Positions 51,900 through 62,937 are shown, numbered from the stretch's first letter. The stretch: 64,000 nt of DNA from Bactericera cockerelli (GCA_024516035.1 CM044961.1:15923756-15987755); one strand, 5' to 3'. Notes: generated from the sequence alone by a model not told the origin. A program made the numbers and translations.

Positions 51900-52560
51900 G
51901 TTTTTTTACTTCCGAGAAATTTCTAATATTAGAAGACGGAAGTATTGTGTTCGTTTAAGTAAAAAAAAAATATTTTTTGCTCCGATTTAAATTTTTTTCA
52001 GATTTCTGGACGTTTCATAACCTCCTGAGCAAATTTGGTTTTGTGTCTGTCTGTCGGTCTGTCGGTCTGTCGGTCTGTCGTTCTGTCGGTCTGTCGGTCT
52101 GTTAAAACGATTCCTTGTAACGCGCAAATCTCGGAAAGTACTCGACCGATTTTGATGAAATTTTGCACACATCTAGGAGACATTCTGTAGATGGTCCCAT
52201 TTTAAATTCATCGAATTCATACTAGCGATTCTTGGTGAAAGAGCCCATGCGCCTGACCACTAACTTTTTACTTAAACGCTTATATCTCGTGAACGGTACA
52301 CCCGATTTTAATGAAATTTTGTGTGTGTATGCATATAATTGTTTTACATAGGCTATTTATATATATTTTTTAATTAATTATAATTAGACTCTGATATTTA
52401 AGAAAATCCGAAATTTTGGACAAAAAAGTCAAAAAATAAGGACCACGACTTGCCGATACAGAAATTTTTGTTGAATCTAGAATGTAGAAAAAACGATTCT
52501 CTACCATATAAAACAAATTTGAAGAAAATCGGTTGAGCCATTTTGGAGATACAAGTAATT
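51900..52560 (+). repeat. Dispersed repeat with (CGGTCTGT)n minisatellite
   Basis: A hairpin-like start (ACTTCCGAGAAATTTCTAAT, ATTAGAAGACGGAAGT) leads to TATTGTGTTCG and an octamer run CTGTCGGT repeated about eight times (52040-52105). Then come CGCAAATCTCGGAAAGTACT, CGACCGATTTTGATGAAATTTTG and, again, TATATCTCGTGAACGGTACA and CCGATTTTAATGAAATTTTG. The layout parallels family R but the sequence differs. Scraps of its start are at 29515-29575 and 61505-61560. Confidence 0.55.
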
Positions 52561-52619
52561 TAGTATAAAATCTTAAAATTGGCACGTGTTAACAATGTGA
52601 AACAATCACGAGGAAGTAT

Positions 52620-52770
52620 AGAGTCCATAATTGGCAGTGTTTTTTTTTTTTTTTTTGTTAATGGAAAACAACTACTCCCTGCCACCTCTCTCGCTGTCTC
52701 TATCTCTCTCTGATAACCAGTGCCTGTTACCACTCTCCTGACCTGATAGCACAAAAGAAATTTATATATC
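52620..52770 (-). repeat. T-run-headed retroposed sequence
   Basis: A T-run (about 52639-52656) followed by pyrimidine-rich text CACCTCTCTCGCTGTCTCTA and AACCAGTGCCTGTTACCACT. Possibly a poly(A)-tailed insertion on the - strand; origin unknown. Confidence 0.3.
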
Positions 52771-52939
52771 CTCCTCCGCTTGAGGGGAAGAGGTTTCCTT
52801 AGAAAAGTTTAACGGTTCCCCACGCCAACATTAATGTCAGCGTATATTTTATCTCAGAGTGGAAACTTCCATATATGTAGGGGGGTAATATGGGCGGCCC
52901 GTGCTTCTTTTATACCAAGAGCTTTTTTTGTTGCCTTAC

Positions 52940-53172
52940 TTCATTCAAGGTGTAAGGCAACAAATCTGAAAATGTCCATGAACCTCCATTATCTGGAAAT
53001 TCACAAACCAGCTACCCAGATTACCTAGCCTAATTCGAGCTGAGAACAGCCAACATCACAAATTCGAAAATTTGAGTGGTTGCCCACCAGGTCTTAACAT
53101 AGTTGGATGTTGCTTAACTTGAGTAATCTGATGAGAACTGGTGTATGCAACGTGCCATTGACTCTGGCCGCG
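52940..53172 (-). mobile_element. 5S-derived SINE, copy
   Basis: CCATTATCTGGAAATTCACA, ACCAGCTACCCAGATTACCT (body reversed), then GAGTGGTTGCCCACCAGGTC, ATGTTGCTTAACTTGAGTAA, CTGATGAGAACTGGTGTATG and CAACGTGCCATTGACTCTGG (5S head reversed). Confidence 0.8.
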
Positions 53173-53409
53173 TTTCAAACTTATTTGAAATATTTGGGTT
53201 TTGCAGGGTATAATATGTACTTCTTAACTCCGTGTCTCTTCTCTAGGTCCTTTTGTCTATAAAAAGAGAGAGACGTGCATCTGAAAAATTGAACATGCCT
53301 CTCTCAGGAGTTGGGAGTATTTCCTTACTATTCTCTGTCAGAGTCGTGAAGAAATATTTTTTTGGTTTTTCCAATAACACTAATTTTAAACAAATTTGAT
53401 TAAAAAGTG

Positions 53410-53562
53410 TTAGTTAATGTTATCATATTTGTGTTAATCACTTATGTGATGTCACAACTACTCAAACTCGCTTTACTAAATCTACGCTAAATCCGGTACT
53501 TGAATCACCGATCTCCAGGTTGCAAGTCCGCCGCCTTATCGATCAAGCTACTGAGGTCGGTA
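53410..53562 (-). mobile_element. tRNA-derived SINE (family T2), - copy
   Basis: Reversed tail TTATCATATTTGTGTTAATC, GATGTCACAACTACTCAAAC, CTCGCTTTACTAAATC, then reversed head GCAAGTCCGCCGCCTTATCG, ATCAAGCTACTGAGGTCGG. Confidence 0.8.
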
Positions 53563-53569
53563 ACAAATT

Positions 53570-53925
53570 TGATTATGAATCAGTACATATCTATCTCCTT
53601 TTTCTATAGGGCGTTCCTCACACCCCAGCCGACATGTGTTTGATTCCCCTGAAATTTACATTTAATGAACCAGATTATTACTTTTGTCGTTGAGAGATCG
53701 ACACACCTCAGACTCAAAATTCCTCAGCCGCCCCCAAGGAGGTATTTATTGACACACACCGCTAGCGTGTCGCTAGTGTTGTAGTGGGACATTATTTATT
53801 TTCTAATAAAGAAGTTCAGTTGTTCTCTTCCATTGTTGTCGCGACTTCATCGCCACTGCGGACGTGGCACCTATGTAATTATGTATATTGCTCGGAGTAG
53901 CTGCATTGCTTGATTGTCGCTTTCG
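53570..53925. other. Unidentified, less AT-rich segment (possible retroelement end)
   Basis: Includes GACACACACCGCTAGCGTGTCGC, a 6-bp-stem palindrome, and TATTTTCTAATAAAGAAGTTC followed by TTGTTCTCTTCCATTG, resembling a polyadenylation region as found in LTRs. No matching copy or coding region was seen. Confidence 0.25.
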
Positions 53926-53929
53926 AATA

Positions 53930-54095
53930 CGGGGTCTTGGTTTGGCCAATTTAATTACGTTCAGACAAGACGCGAGGCGTTGGTCTGGTAATCTACGGGT
54001 CGCAGGTTTTAAACCCAACCGGTACATGACAAGTTATCCTCTCATTTGAAAAAATTAACACATAATAGGTAATATGTCTTGGGCTTGATACTGGA
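53930..54095 (+). mobile_element. tRNA-derived SINE (family T4), + copy
   Basis: A decayed head with GGTCGCAGGTTTTAAACCCA (box B region), followed by the family tail TACATGACAAGTTATCCTCT and AATATGTCTTGGGCTTGATA that also occurs at 33500-33570. Confidence 0.6.
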
Positions 54096-54815
54096 AAATA
54101 AGTACACATTATGGTCTTATAATCGGGCAGTATAAATAAGACTATATATTATTATAATTTTGTAAATAGGTATGTTGATGTAAAAAGTTTATGTACTCAT
54201 TGGTTGAAGTAATCTACTTAGCTCTACGTACAAGATTATAGGATAGGTAAGTGGTAAGTGTGAAGATAGCCAACGCGACAAAAAAGGATTAATTAAATGC
54301 AGTGAAGAAAACACAGTTTACTTATCGATGGAATAGTAAGTTAAGAAACGACAACCATGAAGAAAACATTGCATGGTGTCCATTGCCCGCAATGCCCGTC
54401 GTCACACAAACTATTTGCATTCATAAATGTTTCTGTGAGTACTCCGGCCCCAATCAGGACGGTAGGGATACCCTACCATTGAATAAAGAGTAAAACCACC
54501 GTCACGATAATGTATGACCTTTGGACTGTTGTATACTTAAAAGCGACGATGACCCGCAAAACTCTCAAGAGACAGGAATGGTCTCCTTCTAATAAATCTT
54601 ACTGCTAATGTTCCTGTTGAGATGTCAGAGAACACTTCTTAATGCATTCCTAAAAGATTCATTAGATGCACCTTGAGTTCAAGAGCTGTGTCGCCTAATT
54701 GTTATGGTTTTTCTATGTGACATCCTGACCTGTTTCTTGCTAATGTTACTTTACTCTATTCTTTTGTTTCTTTCGGAGGTCTCAACCATTGAGATCATTT
54801 ATGTGAACACAAGAG
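54096..54815. other. Non-coding interval
   Basis: Around 54440-54520 the text GGCCCCAATCAGGACGGTAG and GAGTAAAACCACCGTCACGA may be a diverged SINE body. No gene. Confidence 0.35.
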
Positions 54816-54816
54816 T

Positions 54817-55232
54817 CTTAACTTTTTGCACTCTGCAGCAATATTTTCAACGACCTCAGATAAGGTCGATGTCATCTCTGAGATGACAACAATAAAACCA
54901 GCTGAACTCGTAAGGCTAGAAACTCCAACCCCCCATAAGGTCGTTGTGGTTTTTGGAATGATGTCTATTGTGTAAAAAAAATGAATGTTTTGTTTACCAG
55001 GGTGAATTTGCCCATTGATTTATAGATAACATGTCTGTGAATCTAGCCAAATTATTCATTTTTCAAAAAGTGAATCCAAAAACGCGAGAAAAATCATTAA
55101 ACAGAAAAATCAGTGTTGTATCTCAGAGATGACATCAACCTTATCTTTTCGAACTTTTTTTTTATGACGAGTTGTAGGAGGTTTCTTGTTTGTGATCTCA
55201 CAGATGCTTTCAAGTGCAAAAAGTTAACATTA
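54817..55232. repeat. Inverted-repeat element (about 415 bp)
   Basis: Outer arms CTTAACTTTTTGCACT (near 54819) and AAGTGCAAAAAGTTAAC (near 55212) are complementary. Inner arms AGATAAGGTCGATGTCATCT, CTGAGAT (54858-54884) and ATCTCAGAGATGACATCAAC, CTTATCT (55119-55145) also pair. The arms are interrupted by unequal sequence, so this is a diverged MITE or a rearranged palindrome. Confidence 0.6.
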
Positions 55233-56080
55233 GTTGATTAGTTTTTTGAAAAGTCAAGCCACTCATATTATCCTACCCCAGCCTGTGTGTTGAATGACGA
55301 TCCATATGCTCTCCATGTTTCACGTTGTTTAGCTTTTAGCTTTCCAGGTCAAAGTGTGCTATCCTCGGAGATGGGAGAAGGAGAGAGAGAGAGAATTGAG
55401 AGAGAGAGAGAGACAGAGATAATGAAGGAGTCCAGAGATAAACAGATGGGAAGAAAAGTGTTGGTAGAATGCAAGTTATGAGGTTAGCCAAGGAGGGATA
55501 GAGAGTGCGACGGAAAGCGGTAGCATGTATGCACTTGACATGTATATCACACATCAAAATATTATTTTCCTTAGTAAGTGAAACCTGTCTTTTCTCATCA
55601 AAACCTTTCTGCTCCGTTAGTCTCATCCAAATCTCTCTCCCTCTTTAACTCTCCCCCTATCTCTTTCTCTCTAACTCTCCCCCTATCTCTTTCCCTCTAA
55701 ATACCCCCTATACTATATCTCTTTCTAACTATCCTGATCCTCCTATCTCTTTCTCTCTTAACTCTCCCCCCTTCTCTTTCTCTTTAAGTCTCCCCTATGT
55801 CTCTCTCTCTTACTCTTCCGTATCTCTCTCTAACTCTACTTTCTTTTTGATTCAGTTTGGTAGAATAATAATTAGTTGTTGGTAGGTAATTTTATATACA
55901 TACATATATATATTTATTTAAGTTTAATGACGTCAAGCACATAAGTATTAAATTGTTCATATACCTACCCACTCAATAAAATAAATTAATATTATAAAAT
56001 TACTTTTGTGTTACTGTTAAGTGTTCTAGAATCTTGTTGAAATGAATGGAGCTCCCCTCACAATATTTGACAATACTTAC
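55233..56080. other. Non-coding interval with simple repeats
   Basis: GAGAGA tract at 55379-55415 and a repetitive CTCTCCCCCTATCTCTTTCT pattern at 55625-55840. No gene. Confidence 0.6.
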
Positions 56081-56112
56081 TTACTTGCCGTGTTCGGCAT
56101 CTCATCTACCAT

Positions 56113-56403
56113 TCAAATCTTGAATTGCCAGTACTTTGCAACTTGAACAGCAGCATCATTGCATATTCGGAGATCCTCTCTTGTGCACTGCGTCTCCATA
56201 TTTCTGCATATGAGTAGATGATCCTCAGATTGTTGTTCTCCGCAGTCACATAACTCCTCTTGGCTGATGTATCCCCGTTTTAACAAGTTGACCTTACATC
56301 GTGATACTCGAGTTCTGAGTCTGTTGATCGTTTTCCATATGTTGTAGGGTATCATTCCATCTGTTGTCATTTCTTCTCTATGTTCAATGATAGGATTGGG
56401 CAC
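56113..56403 (-). pseudogene. LINE ORF2, C-terminal domain
   Basis: An open stretch with NIWKTINRLRTRVSRCKVNL, KRGYISQEELCDCGEQQSED and HLLICRNME. The C-x-C-x7-H-x4-C cluster after a basic segment is the usual C-terminal zinc-knuckle-like element of jockey-type ORF2. It is separated from the upstream reverse transcriptase part by frame changes between 56404 and 56567. Confidence 0.8.
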
Positions 56404-56567
56404 TTTCTCTTTTCATAAATTTAATCTTCTTTCCACAGGAGATGTATCTATCTGGTTGTTAGTGTGGATAAAACTCTTTCTTGACTTAAGGCGTGTTTCT
56501 ACTGGGTTGTAGCCGTACATTGGGTGACGATGGTCGTTCAACTGTTTTTCACGCTCGATTTCTCCTG

Positions 56568-57286
56568 CTACTTTTCGGCGTACCTTAGGTGGAGCAATGC
56601 GATTATTGGATATAAATTATCTGTTGCAGTAGGTTTTAGGCATCCGGACACAATTCGAGCCATGTTATTCATTGCCACATCAACGTGCTTGGCATGAGTT
56701 GAATGTTGCCAGACAGGCGCGGCATATTCCGCCGCCGAGACACTAAGAGCTAGGGCAGAAGTACGTAATGTATGAGGCTGTGCACCCATCTTGTGTTTGT
56801 CAGTTTCCGAATAATGTTGTTCCTGGCTGAGACTTTCTGTTTAGTGTTCTGGCAATGTGATCGGTATGTTAGTGTACGATCTAGTGTCACTCCAAGATAT
56901 TTAGGGGAGTCGCTATGAGTTAAATATTGATCTTGCCACTTGACTATGAGTTTCCTATTTGACTTGTTATTTTTCAGATGGAATGCACAAAGCTGAGTTT
57001 TGCTGGGGTTAGGTTTCAGATGATTGTCCTTATAATAATTATCCAGTACTTCTAAGGAACTTTCCAATTTAGCTTCGACTTCTTCAAAGGATTTGGCTTG
57101 GGCAGTTTCAGCAGTATCGTCTGCATAGATGAATCTTTTGTTTCCCGGATGGATGGGTTGGTCATTAGTGTAAATGTTGTAAAGTATTGGGGCTAATACG
57201 CTACCTTGGGCCAAACCATTTTTCTGAGGTCTCCATCGGCTTTTCTTATTACCAAGTGTGACAAAGAAGCGGCGATTCCGAAGCAT
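56568..57286 (-). pseudogene. LINE ORF2, reverse transcriptase catalytic core (C-terminal half)
   Basis: Contains GLAQGSVLAPILYNIYTNDQ, then RFIYADDTAETAQA with the catalytic Asp-Asp pair, LKPNPSKTQLCAFHLKNN and KYLGVTLDRTLTYRSH, the standard order of the fingers/palm and thumb motifs. The downstream thumb segment (HTLRTSALALSVSAAEYAAP, VWQHSTHAKHVDVAMNN) continues in another frame from about 56789, a frameshift within the domain. YADD is intact, but the protein cannot be made in one piece. Confidence 0.88.
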
Positions 57287-57321
57287 ACATTGTATGATCT
57301 TGGTGAATTGGAAATCTTTGG

Positions 57322-57693
57322 TCAGCTTGTAAACCTTGTGAGTGAGAGCTTATGATTGACGGTATCATAAGCTGAACTAAGATCAATGAATGCTACCCCG
57401 GTCACGTCTCCTCTTTCAAATCCATCCTCTATGTGCTGGGTTAAGTTGAGAATCTGACCGCAACAACCTTTCCCTGGTCTAAAACCGGCTTGTTGGGGGA
57501 TAAGTGAATCATCAATGTGTTTAGAGATCCGATTCAAGACAACCCGCTCAAAGATCTTGAAAAGATGACATAGGAGTGATACTGGTCTGAAATTCTTAGC
57601 TTCAGATGGATCTTTTCCAGGTTTAAGCAGGGCTACTATATGTGCTTTCCTCCAAATCTTGGGTAGTTGTAGGGTAGAGACACAATGATTCAA
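57322..57693 (-). pseudogene. LINE ORF2, reverse transcriptase N-terminal half
   Basis: LPKIWRKAHIVALLKPGKDP, NFRPVSLLCHLFKIFERVVL, LIPQQAGFRPGKGCCGQI and VAFIDLSSAYDTVNHK are the first conserved blocks of LINE reverse transcriptases; the Asp of FIDLSSAYD is the first catalytic aspartate. A frame break after NHK disconnects it from the GLAQGSV block. Confidence 0.88.
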
Positions 57694-57705
57694 TAAGTGT
57701 GTAAT

Positions 57706-58236
57706 TTAATTTATGGTGTTGTCCCCAAAATGTTGAATCTGTTCGGTCCGTATGTCATCCAAACCAGCAGCTTTATTAGGTTTCATTTGTGCGATGGCCT
57801 CCTTGATTTCGGCTATTCTAAACTGTTCTTCAAAGAAATAGTTTTCATGTTTTAAGTCACGTTCGAGTTCAATGCTTTGAGGTCGCTGAGTGTTTTCAGA
57901 TTTCTTTGACTTTCCATTCAATAGAAGTTGGTGAGCTACTTGATCTGATGTCACGTCAGTTTGAGGGGCTTTTGGTAGACTGGGATCGTTTGACAAGTTT
58001 TTCACAAGCCTCCAGGCACGCCTACTACTTTTTTTGATGTCTATGGATTCAACTAACTGGATCCATTTCTCTCTTCTTGCAAGGGTGATGGCAGCCATGA
58101 GCTCCTCACCAACCTGAATAGTTTCTTCGGAAAAGGGATCATTTTGGAACATGCGTTTATACTTCTTTAGAATTTCTTTAGAATCTGTATTCAAGCTGGG
58201 GATGTACTTAGTTCTGGGGATGTACTCAGTACCCAC
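57706..58236 (-). pseudogene. LINE ORF2, linker between endonuclease and reverse transcriptase
   Basis: A 176-codon stretch with KKYKRMFQNDPFSEETIQVG, SSRRAWRLVKNLSNDPSLPK and IAEIKEAIAQMKPNKAAGLD, D. The last is the usual A-x-x-x-M-K-P-x-K-A-x-G-x-D segment that opens the reverse transcriptase region. Its start overlaps the end of the endonuclease frame in a different frame, marking a frameshift. Confidence 0.85.
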
Positions 58237-58684
58237 GGGGAATATGACGTCTGGAGATCATCTTAACTGATTCTACAAACTTGGTATATGAGCTGGCAAC
58301 AGGCTCAATACTTCCAACTTCATGGTCCAAGTCCTTCGTAAAATCTTCCCATCTGGCTTTCTTAAAGTTAAAACGCCTCTTGAATGGAACGACATCAGGT
58401 TTTACTACAGCGGTTACATGGCAGGAGATGGGTCTGTGTTGTGTTCTTGGTATAGGAGTTTCCACATACTTCTCCGATTGTTGGGCTATAGAGCTGCTGA
58501 CAAAGATATTATCCGGATTATATCCTTTCCTCCATCTTGCACTCATGAAGGATGCTGGCAGTTTAGGGTCGTGTACCAGTTTGAGATCATTATGTTCTGT
58601 CCAACTTTCAAGATTTTCCCCATTTTTATCAGTATCTCTGTAACCCCATATTACACTGTGGCAGTTAAAATCGCCTATTAGTAT
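58226..58684 (-). pseudogene. LINE endonuclease, C-terminal half (3' of the solo LTR)
   Basis: Open from GDFNCHSVIWGYRDTDKNGE through LKLVHDPKLPASFMSARWRK, GYNPDNIFVSSSIA to IPRTQHRPISCHVTAVVKPD. G-D-F-N-x-H-x-x-W-G is the central motif of APE-type LINE endonucleases. The final motif is normally S-D-H-x-P-I; here Gln stands in place of the Asp (TQHRPI), so catalysis was probably lost even before the LTR inserted, or the base changed afterwards. Confidence 0.85.
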
Positions 58685-59960
58685 TGTTCAGTCTTTCAAC
58701 CGAACACAATTTGGGTTTTTTCCCAAACATAATTTCTCACGAGACAGATGTGATTTTCCACGAAATAATATTACCTACTTTAATATTTCTTGTGATCTTT
58801 CCTAGCAAAAGTCCTTTGTCTTAAGGATCTATATCGCTTTCTATATTTTTATGATAGCCCATTCATTTGTTACCAATTTCCGGTATCTTTTTTGTAGGTA
58901 TTTTACATTTATTACTTGTAATCTTTTTCTCGGTATGCGACAGAAAATGAATGCCTCAAATATTGTTCATTGGGTGACACATACCCTCATAAATCATATT
59001 TTTTCCTCATAACCTTTTATAGTTACTATTTTTTATTGTTTTAAGAATCTTACCTAATCGATTTAGACATACCGTCTCGATCATAGAATATCAGGGACGG
59101 ACCATATATTTAGTCAATTTTTCCTCTAACTTCCCCTCATGGGAAATCCCAAGATTTGAACCTTTGGGACCTCCTCCTTGACTCTGATTGGTTTAACCGA
59201 TTATGATCTAAAGGCCGGAACAAACTCCTGTCGATTTCCCCTTCGAAAGGAATCTTCCTTAAGGACTTGAGTTCAAATCTCAAGTCAGTCGTAAAGTCAC
59301 TAACAAGTTGTGCAGTCACCAACCAGTCGTGAAGTCACTCGAAGTTGTACTTTACACTCCAACTCACTCGCAGTTGTAAATCTAACTCACCAGATATAAT
59401 TTAGTCTCCAACTCACCAGCAGTTGCTCCCCGGTTGTACGTTAACTGTCAATTCGGTAATCACCTTCTTGGTACAAAGTGTTATTTTGTTTACCAGTTCT
59501 ATTTCCCTCAAGTTTTTCATTCTGTGTTTTTAATTACTCTAAGTTCTCTCGCGAACAGGAACCAGTTGATACTTGAGTTTCTGACTGCCTAAAGTGTTAT
59601 ACAGTTTAAATCACCAAGATACTTCTTCGGTGATAATTGTTGCTTGGCATAGCTCAGACCCTTTTATTATCTACAACATACAGTCCACTTTAATAACTCA
59701 TAACCTACAACTTGCATATTTTCATATTTACTAAGTTACACGTATAAAATAATTGTGCTTTCATCAATAAACTCTACTCTCTTTAGTTGTTACTAATTTA
59801 ACTTGCAGTGTTTTTAATCATCCGCCCTTATTGTTATTTTATGCTCTTATTGCTACCGAAGCAAAGCGTCGCGACCGAGTTTTTCGCGTTACGTGATTTC
59901 AACACCCCAACATATGGCGATAGCCCTGCTCTATCTTGCCCCCCACACAGAGACAAGTAT
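58680..59960 (+). mobile_element. Solo LTR (1271 bp) inside the LINE, 5-bp target duplication
   Basis: The element 58685-59955 begins TGTTCAGTCTTTCAACCG and ends CCCCCACACAGAGACA (TG..CA), flanked by AGTAT at 58680-58684 and 59956-59960. Removing it restores the LINE endonuclease reading frame between ...IIKILV and GDFN, an independent proof of the boundaries. It has no gag, pol, primer-binding site or polypurine tract, so it is the product of recombination between two LTRs. A likely polyadenylation signal (TCAATAAACTCT, about 59764-59775) suggests the + orientation. Related AGTTGT and AACTCACYAG repeats occur at 59300-59430. The parent superfamily (gypsy, BEL/Pao or other) is not determined. 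Confidence 0.92.
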
Positions 59961-60374
59961 TTTGATTATCTGTGACTGAAAGTTTGATGGTTCAATAAAT
60001 TGGAAGTCTGAAGGTGGAGGTTTATATACAGAGGTTATTGTACAGGATTTTAGTTCAATGGTCAGTATCTCAATATTATCATGATATGTCATAGCAGTTG
60101 AATGAACATAAAGGTCTGGTTTGCAAAAAATCACGCTTCCATATTGATCATGCATCCTTTCAATGACTAGGTTCATGCCTGTTATATTTGGTCTGGGACT
60201 AGAAGAACCTCGGTGGGTTTCTTGTATAACTAAAATATCACATTTGGTTTCATTGCACAAATTTGCTAATATAATTTCTTTATCAGTAGAAAGACCTTCT
60301 ATATTGATAGAGGTAATAAGTAACGTTGGCCTTGAAAAAGGGCGTTGTAACTGTTCATCGGATTGACTATCCAT
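59956..60374 (-). pseudogene. LINE endonuclease, N-terminal half
   Basis: From ATG at 60374: PTLLITSINIEGLSTDKEII, CDILVIQETHRGSSSPRPNI, HDQYGSVIFCKPDLYVHST and ELKSCTITSVYKPPPSDF. The N in SINIEGL and the E in IQETH are the first two metal-site positions of APE-type endonucleases. The frame runs into the solo LTR and stops artificially inside it (59931). Confidence 0.88.
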
Positions 60375-60450
60375 TCTTTGGTGGTTTGGTGAGATGTCGA
60401 TAGTGGAAATATTAGCCGGCTACGCCGTTGCCCGGGGAGCGCCCGAATAC

Positions 60451-61595
60451 TCAAATTTCACAGAATAATAATGATAATACTTTGCAAGAGACAAGAATAG
60501 TATCGGTTAGGATTCAAAACAATAAGAGTAATCTTCGAGGAGGCTATTTCCGTGGTCCCCTATTTGACAATATGATGCCTTCAATTTTCAACCCTTCTTG
60601 GAAATAATTATTCTGATTTTGATTGAATGCAATACTTCTGTAAGTGACATGTATTTCAATGAGAGGACTTCGTCCTATTTTTAGACACTATCCTCATTTA
60701 TTTTTCCTGCAGTCTTTCTCCTTGTCTCTTTGTCTACCCTCTTTTTCACCTCTCCTACCATTCCACTCTAATATTCTCTACCCTCTCTTTCTCTCATCTT
60801 CTCTACTCTCTCTTTCTCTCATCTTCTCTACTCTCTCTTTCTCTGATTCTCTCATCTTATTTAGGTACCCTCTCTCTTTCAGGAAATTTGTGAAATCCTT
60901 GCTTTAAAACCCAATATTATTTTTTCTCTCGTACTACTTTTCGAATTGAAAAAATGTTTTTACCTAAGTAGGTACCTACCTACACTAAAATTTATTTTGG
61001 ATATGTTCCCATTGATGAACTTTTGATCAGACAGAACAGAATGTTGGACAATACTGCCGCAATAAACACAATTAAACCATCGGACTTGTGTATTAAATTA
61101 ATTTATGTTGCGCAGTACAACTGAAGCGATAATTCAAATTGTGAATAATAATTTGATAAAAATACACATTTACACTATAAAAAAGTCGTCCTATTTTAGA
61201 GACGGGTCATGGATGTGATGTAACCCCTGTTATTATTTTTTAACATCATACTCCCCAGCTAGCTATCACTTCCCATTTCCTGTCCATCTCCTTCTCTCTT
61301 TTTTTCACTCTCTTCTTCTATCTCCCTCTATCTCCGTCTCTATCCCTCTTTCTATCTCCCTCTATCTCTCTCTCCCCATCTTTCTATCTCCCTCTATCTC
61401 CGTCTCTATCCCTCTTTCTTTTTCCCTCTCTCTCTCCCCATCTTTCTATCTCCCTCTCTCATTCTTTCTAATAACTCCCTCTCTCTCTCTTTCTCTCTCT
61501 CTCTCTTCTACGAACACAATAATTCTTCCAATTTCTAATATTAGAAATTTATCAGAAGTAATGCGAGGAATAAAATTGTTCAATAGTTTTGTTTA
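60451..61595. other. Non-coding interval with pyrimidine-rich tracts
   Basis: Repeated TCTACTCTCTCTTTCTCTCATCTTC (60775-60850) and CTATCTCCCTCTATCTCCGT (61315-61505) patterns, tandemly arranged. The motif GAACACAATAATTCTTCCAA (61510-61535) belongs to the repeat at 51900. No gene. Confidence 0.6.
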
Positions 61596-61596
61596 T

Positions 61597-61858
61597 TCTA
61601 GTTTGACGTCACTTTCAACTACATATGGTTATAATATCATGTTCTACCAACCATTCGTTGGATAAACAACCCAGAATGTCAAATGAACTTCACCCAGCCC
61701 TCAGTGGGACCGAGAATAGCCAGCCAGCATCACGAGGGTTCGAATTTGAATGGTCAATAATTCAAGTCCTAGCCTCGCTGGACGTTGCTTAACTTCATTA
61801 ACAGAATGATACCTGGTATATCCAACGTGTGAACGTGCTATCAACATCGTCAGTTTCT
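61597..61858 (-). mobile_element. 5S-derived SINE, full-length but diverged copy
   Basis: CTAGTTTGACGTCACTTTCA (tail), CTTCACCCAGCCCTCAGTGG and GACCGAGAATAGCC (body), CGAATTTGAATGGTCAATAA, GCCTCGCTGGACGTTGCTTA and GGTATATCCAACGTGTGAAC (5S head), in the same order as at 16752-17024. Confidence 0.82.
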
Positions 61859-62199
61859 CAAATAAAATCATTTATATAGATATCCCATATTTTTTTTCAA
61901 GTGTTTTTTTTTACTGTAGGTATACAACTATACATTACCCATGAACCTTGCAAACAAATCAAACAATACTAATGGGAGAAGTTATCCATCTCTTTCTCTT
62001 TTGGTTTAATTATTTTTCTCGTGTAATCATTGTAAAACCGCAGTATTTAATTTGAAAAATTTCTACGCAGGTTTGTAAAAAATAAAATAATAACAAGAGT
62101 AAATTAATAACGGAACAAATCCAATATTTACTCTCAATTATAGCCTTCAAGCTCTTTTTTAAACCTAATATTATAATATTATTTAGTATCAATGTATTA

Positions 62200-62937
62200 G
62201 GTACAGACAGGGCTTTTCAAAAGTCGTTCGACAAAATTTAACAAGTCATTGTCTCTGAAATGTCTGTTTTAATAATTATATTTTACCAATGGTCCAAATG
62301 TTTCCGTTTCGAGAAAGATATCCTAGTGCCAAAAAATTAATGAATTTTTTTAAATATAAACTCAATTATATGATGAAACGTTTTTTCATTATCTGATGTG
62401 GTTCATGTTACTGTGGAAACCCTTATAATACAACTACCAAATTACTCCATTCACTGCTAATCGTACCAGCTACATCAACCTCATCCAGCCTGGGTTGAAT
62501 GAGAATATGGAGGTAACATATTTTTTTTTATAGAAAATTTCGCTGAGACCGCGATCGAACTCAGGATCTCTGAACTACGGGGAGTAGCCACAACCGTTAC
62601 ACCACAAAGAATCTGATTTTATCACTAAGTTCATCACCCGATAAAACAAGAATTGTTTCATCGGGTTCTAATTCTCATACTTAAGATCCACCTCATTGTT
62701 AGAAGAAAAAGTTAGTATTTCTCGGAATTATTCTTATTAATAATAATATTTAAATAATAATAATGTAATATTTAAATAATATTATTTAGATCATAATATT
62801 TAAGTTTATATTTATTTATTTAAATATTATTAATTTATAATGAAGTAAACTATTCTAAAAATATGTCTAGGCACATCTCTTACAACGCATGTTTTAATTT
62901 TTTTGAAATGACTTTTGAGACACCCTGTATGTACCTA
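62200..62937. mobile_element. Diverged inverted-end element (ACAGGG type) hosting a SINE
   Basis: The left end is TACAGACAGGGCTTTTCAAA, AGTCGTTCGAC and the right end is the near complement GAAATGACTTTTGAGACACC, CTGTA. The inner 40 bases on both sides also pair loosely. This is the same terminal style as 2629-3236. A T1 SINE lies inside (62440-62620), so the element is older than that SINE insertion. Confidence 0.45.
62440..62620 (-). mobile_element. tRNA-derived SINE (family T1), - copy
   Basis: Reversed body ATTACTCCATTCACTGCTAA, TCGTACCAGCTACATCAACC, TCATCCAGCCTGGG and reversed head CGCGATCGAACTCAGGATCT, CGGGGAGTAGCCACAACCGT, TACACCACAAAG. Box B (GATCGAACTC in reverse) is kept. Confidence 0.75.

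Larger units (their letters stand above)
56085..60450 (-). mobile_element. Decayed non-LTR retrotransposon (jockey/I group), split by a solo LTR
   Basis: On the - strand the order is endonuclease (from 60374), linker, reverse transcriptase and a C-terminal Cys/His cluster (to 56113), the layout of a single ORF2 of jockey/I-type LINEs. At least three frame breaks (near 58230, 57695 and 57320), plus others further 3', and a 1271-bp LTR insertion make it inactive. The 3' end shows a short AAGTAAGTAAGTA run near 56071-56090, possibly the microsatellite-like tail. No ORF1 (gag-like) was seen upstream of 60374, so the copy is 5'-truncated or ORF1 is unrecognisable. Target duplications were not found. 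Confidence 0.88.

Noticed and set aside
53570..53925. Full LTR with polyadenylation signal
   Set aside because: AATAAAG and GT-rich text are suggestive, but no TG..CA ends, target duplication or second copy could be found.
54817..55232. Attenuator or regulatory hairpin near a gene
   Set aside because: Arms lie hundreds of bases apart and there is no gene nearby. The structure fits a decayed inverted-repeat element better.
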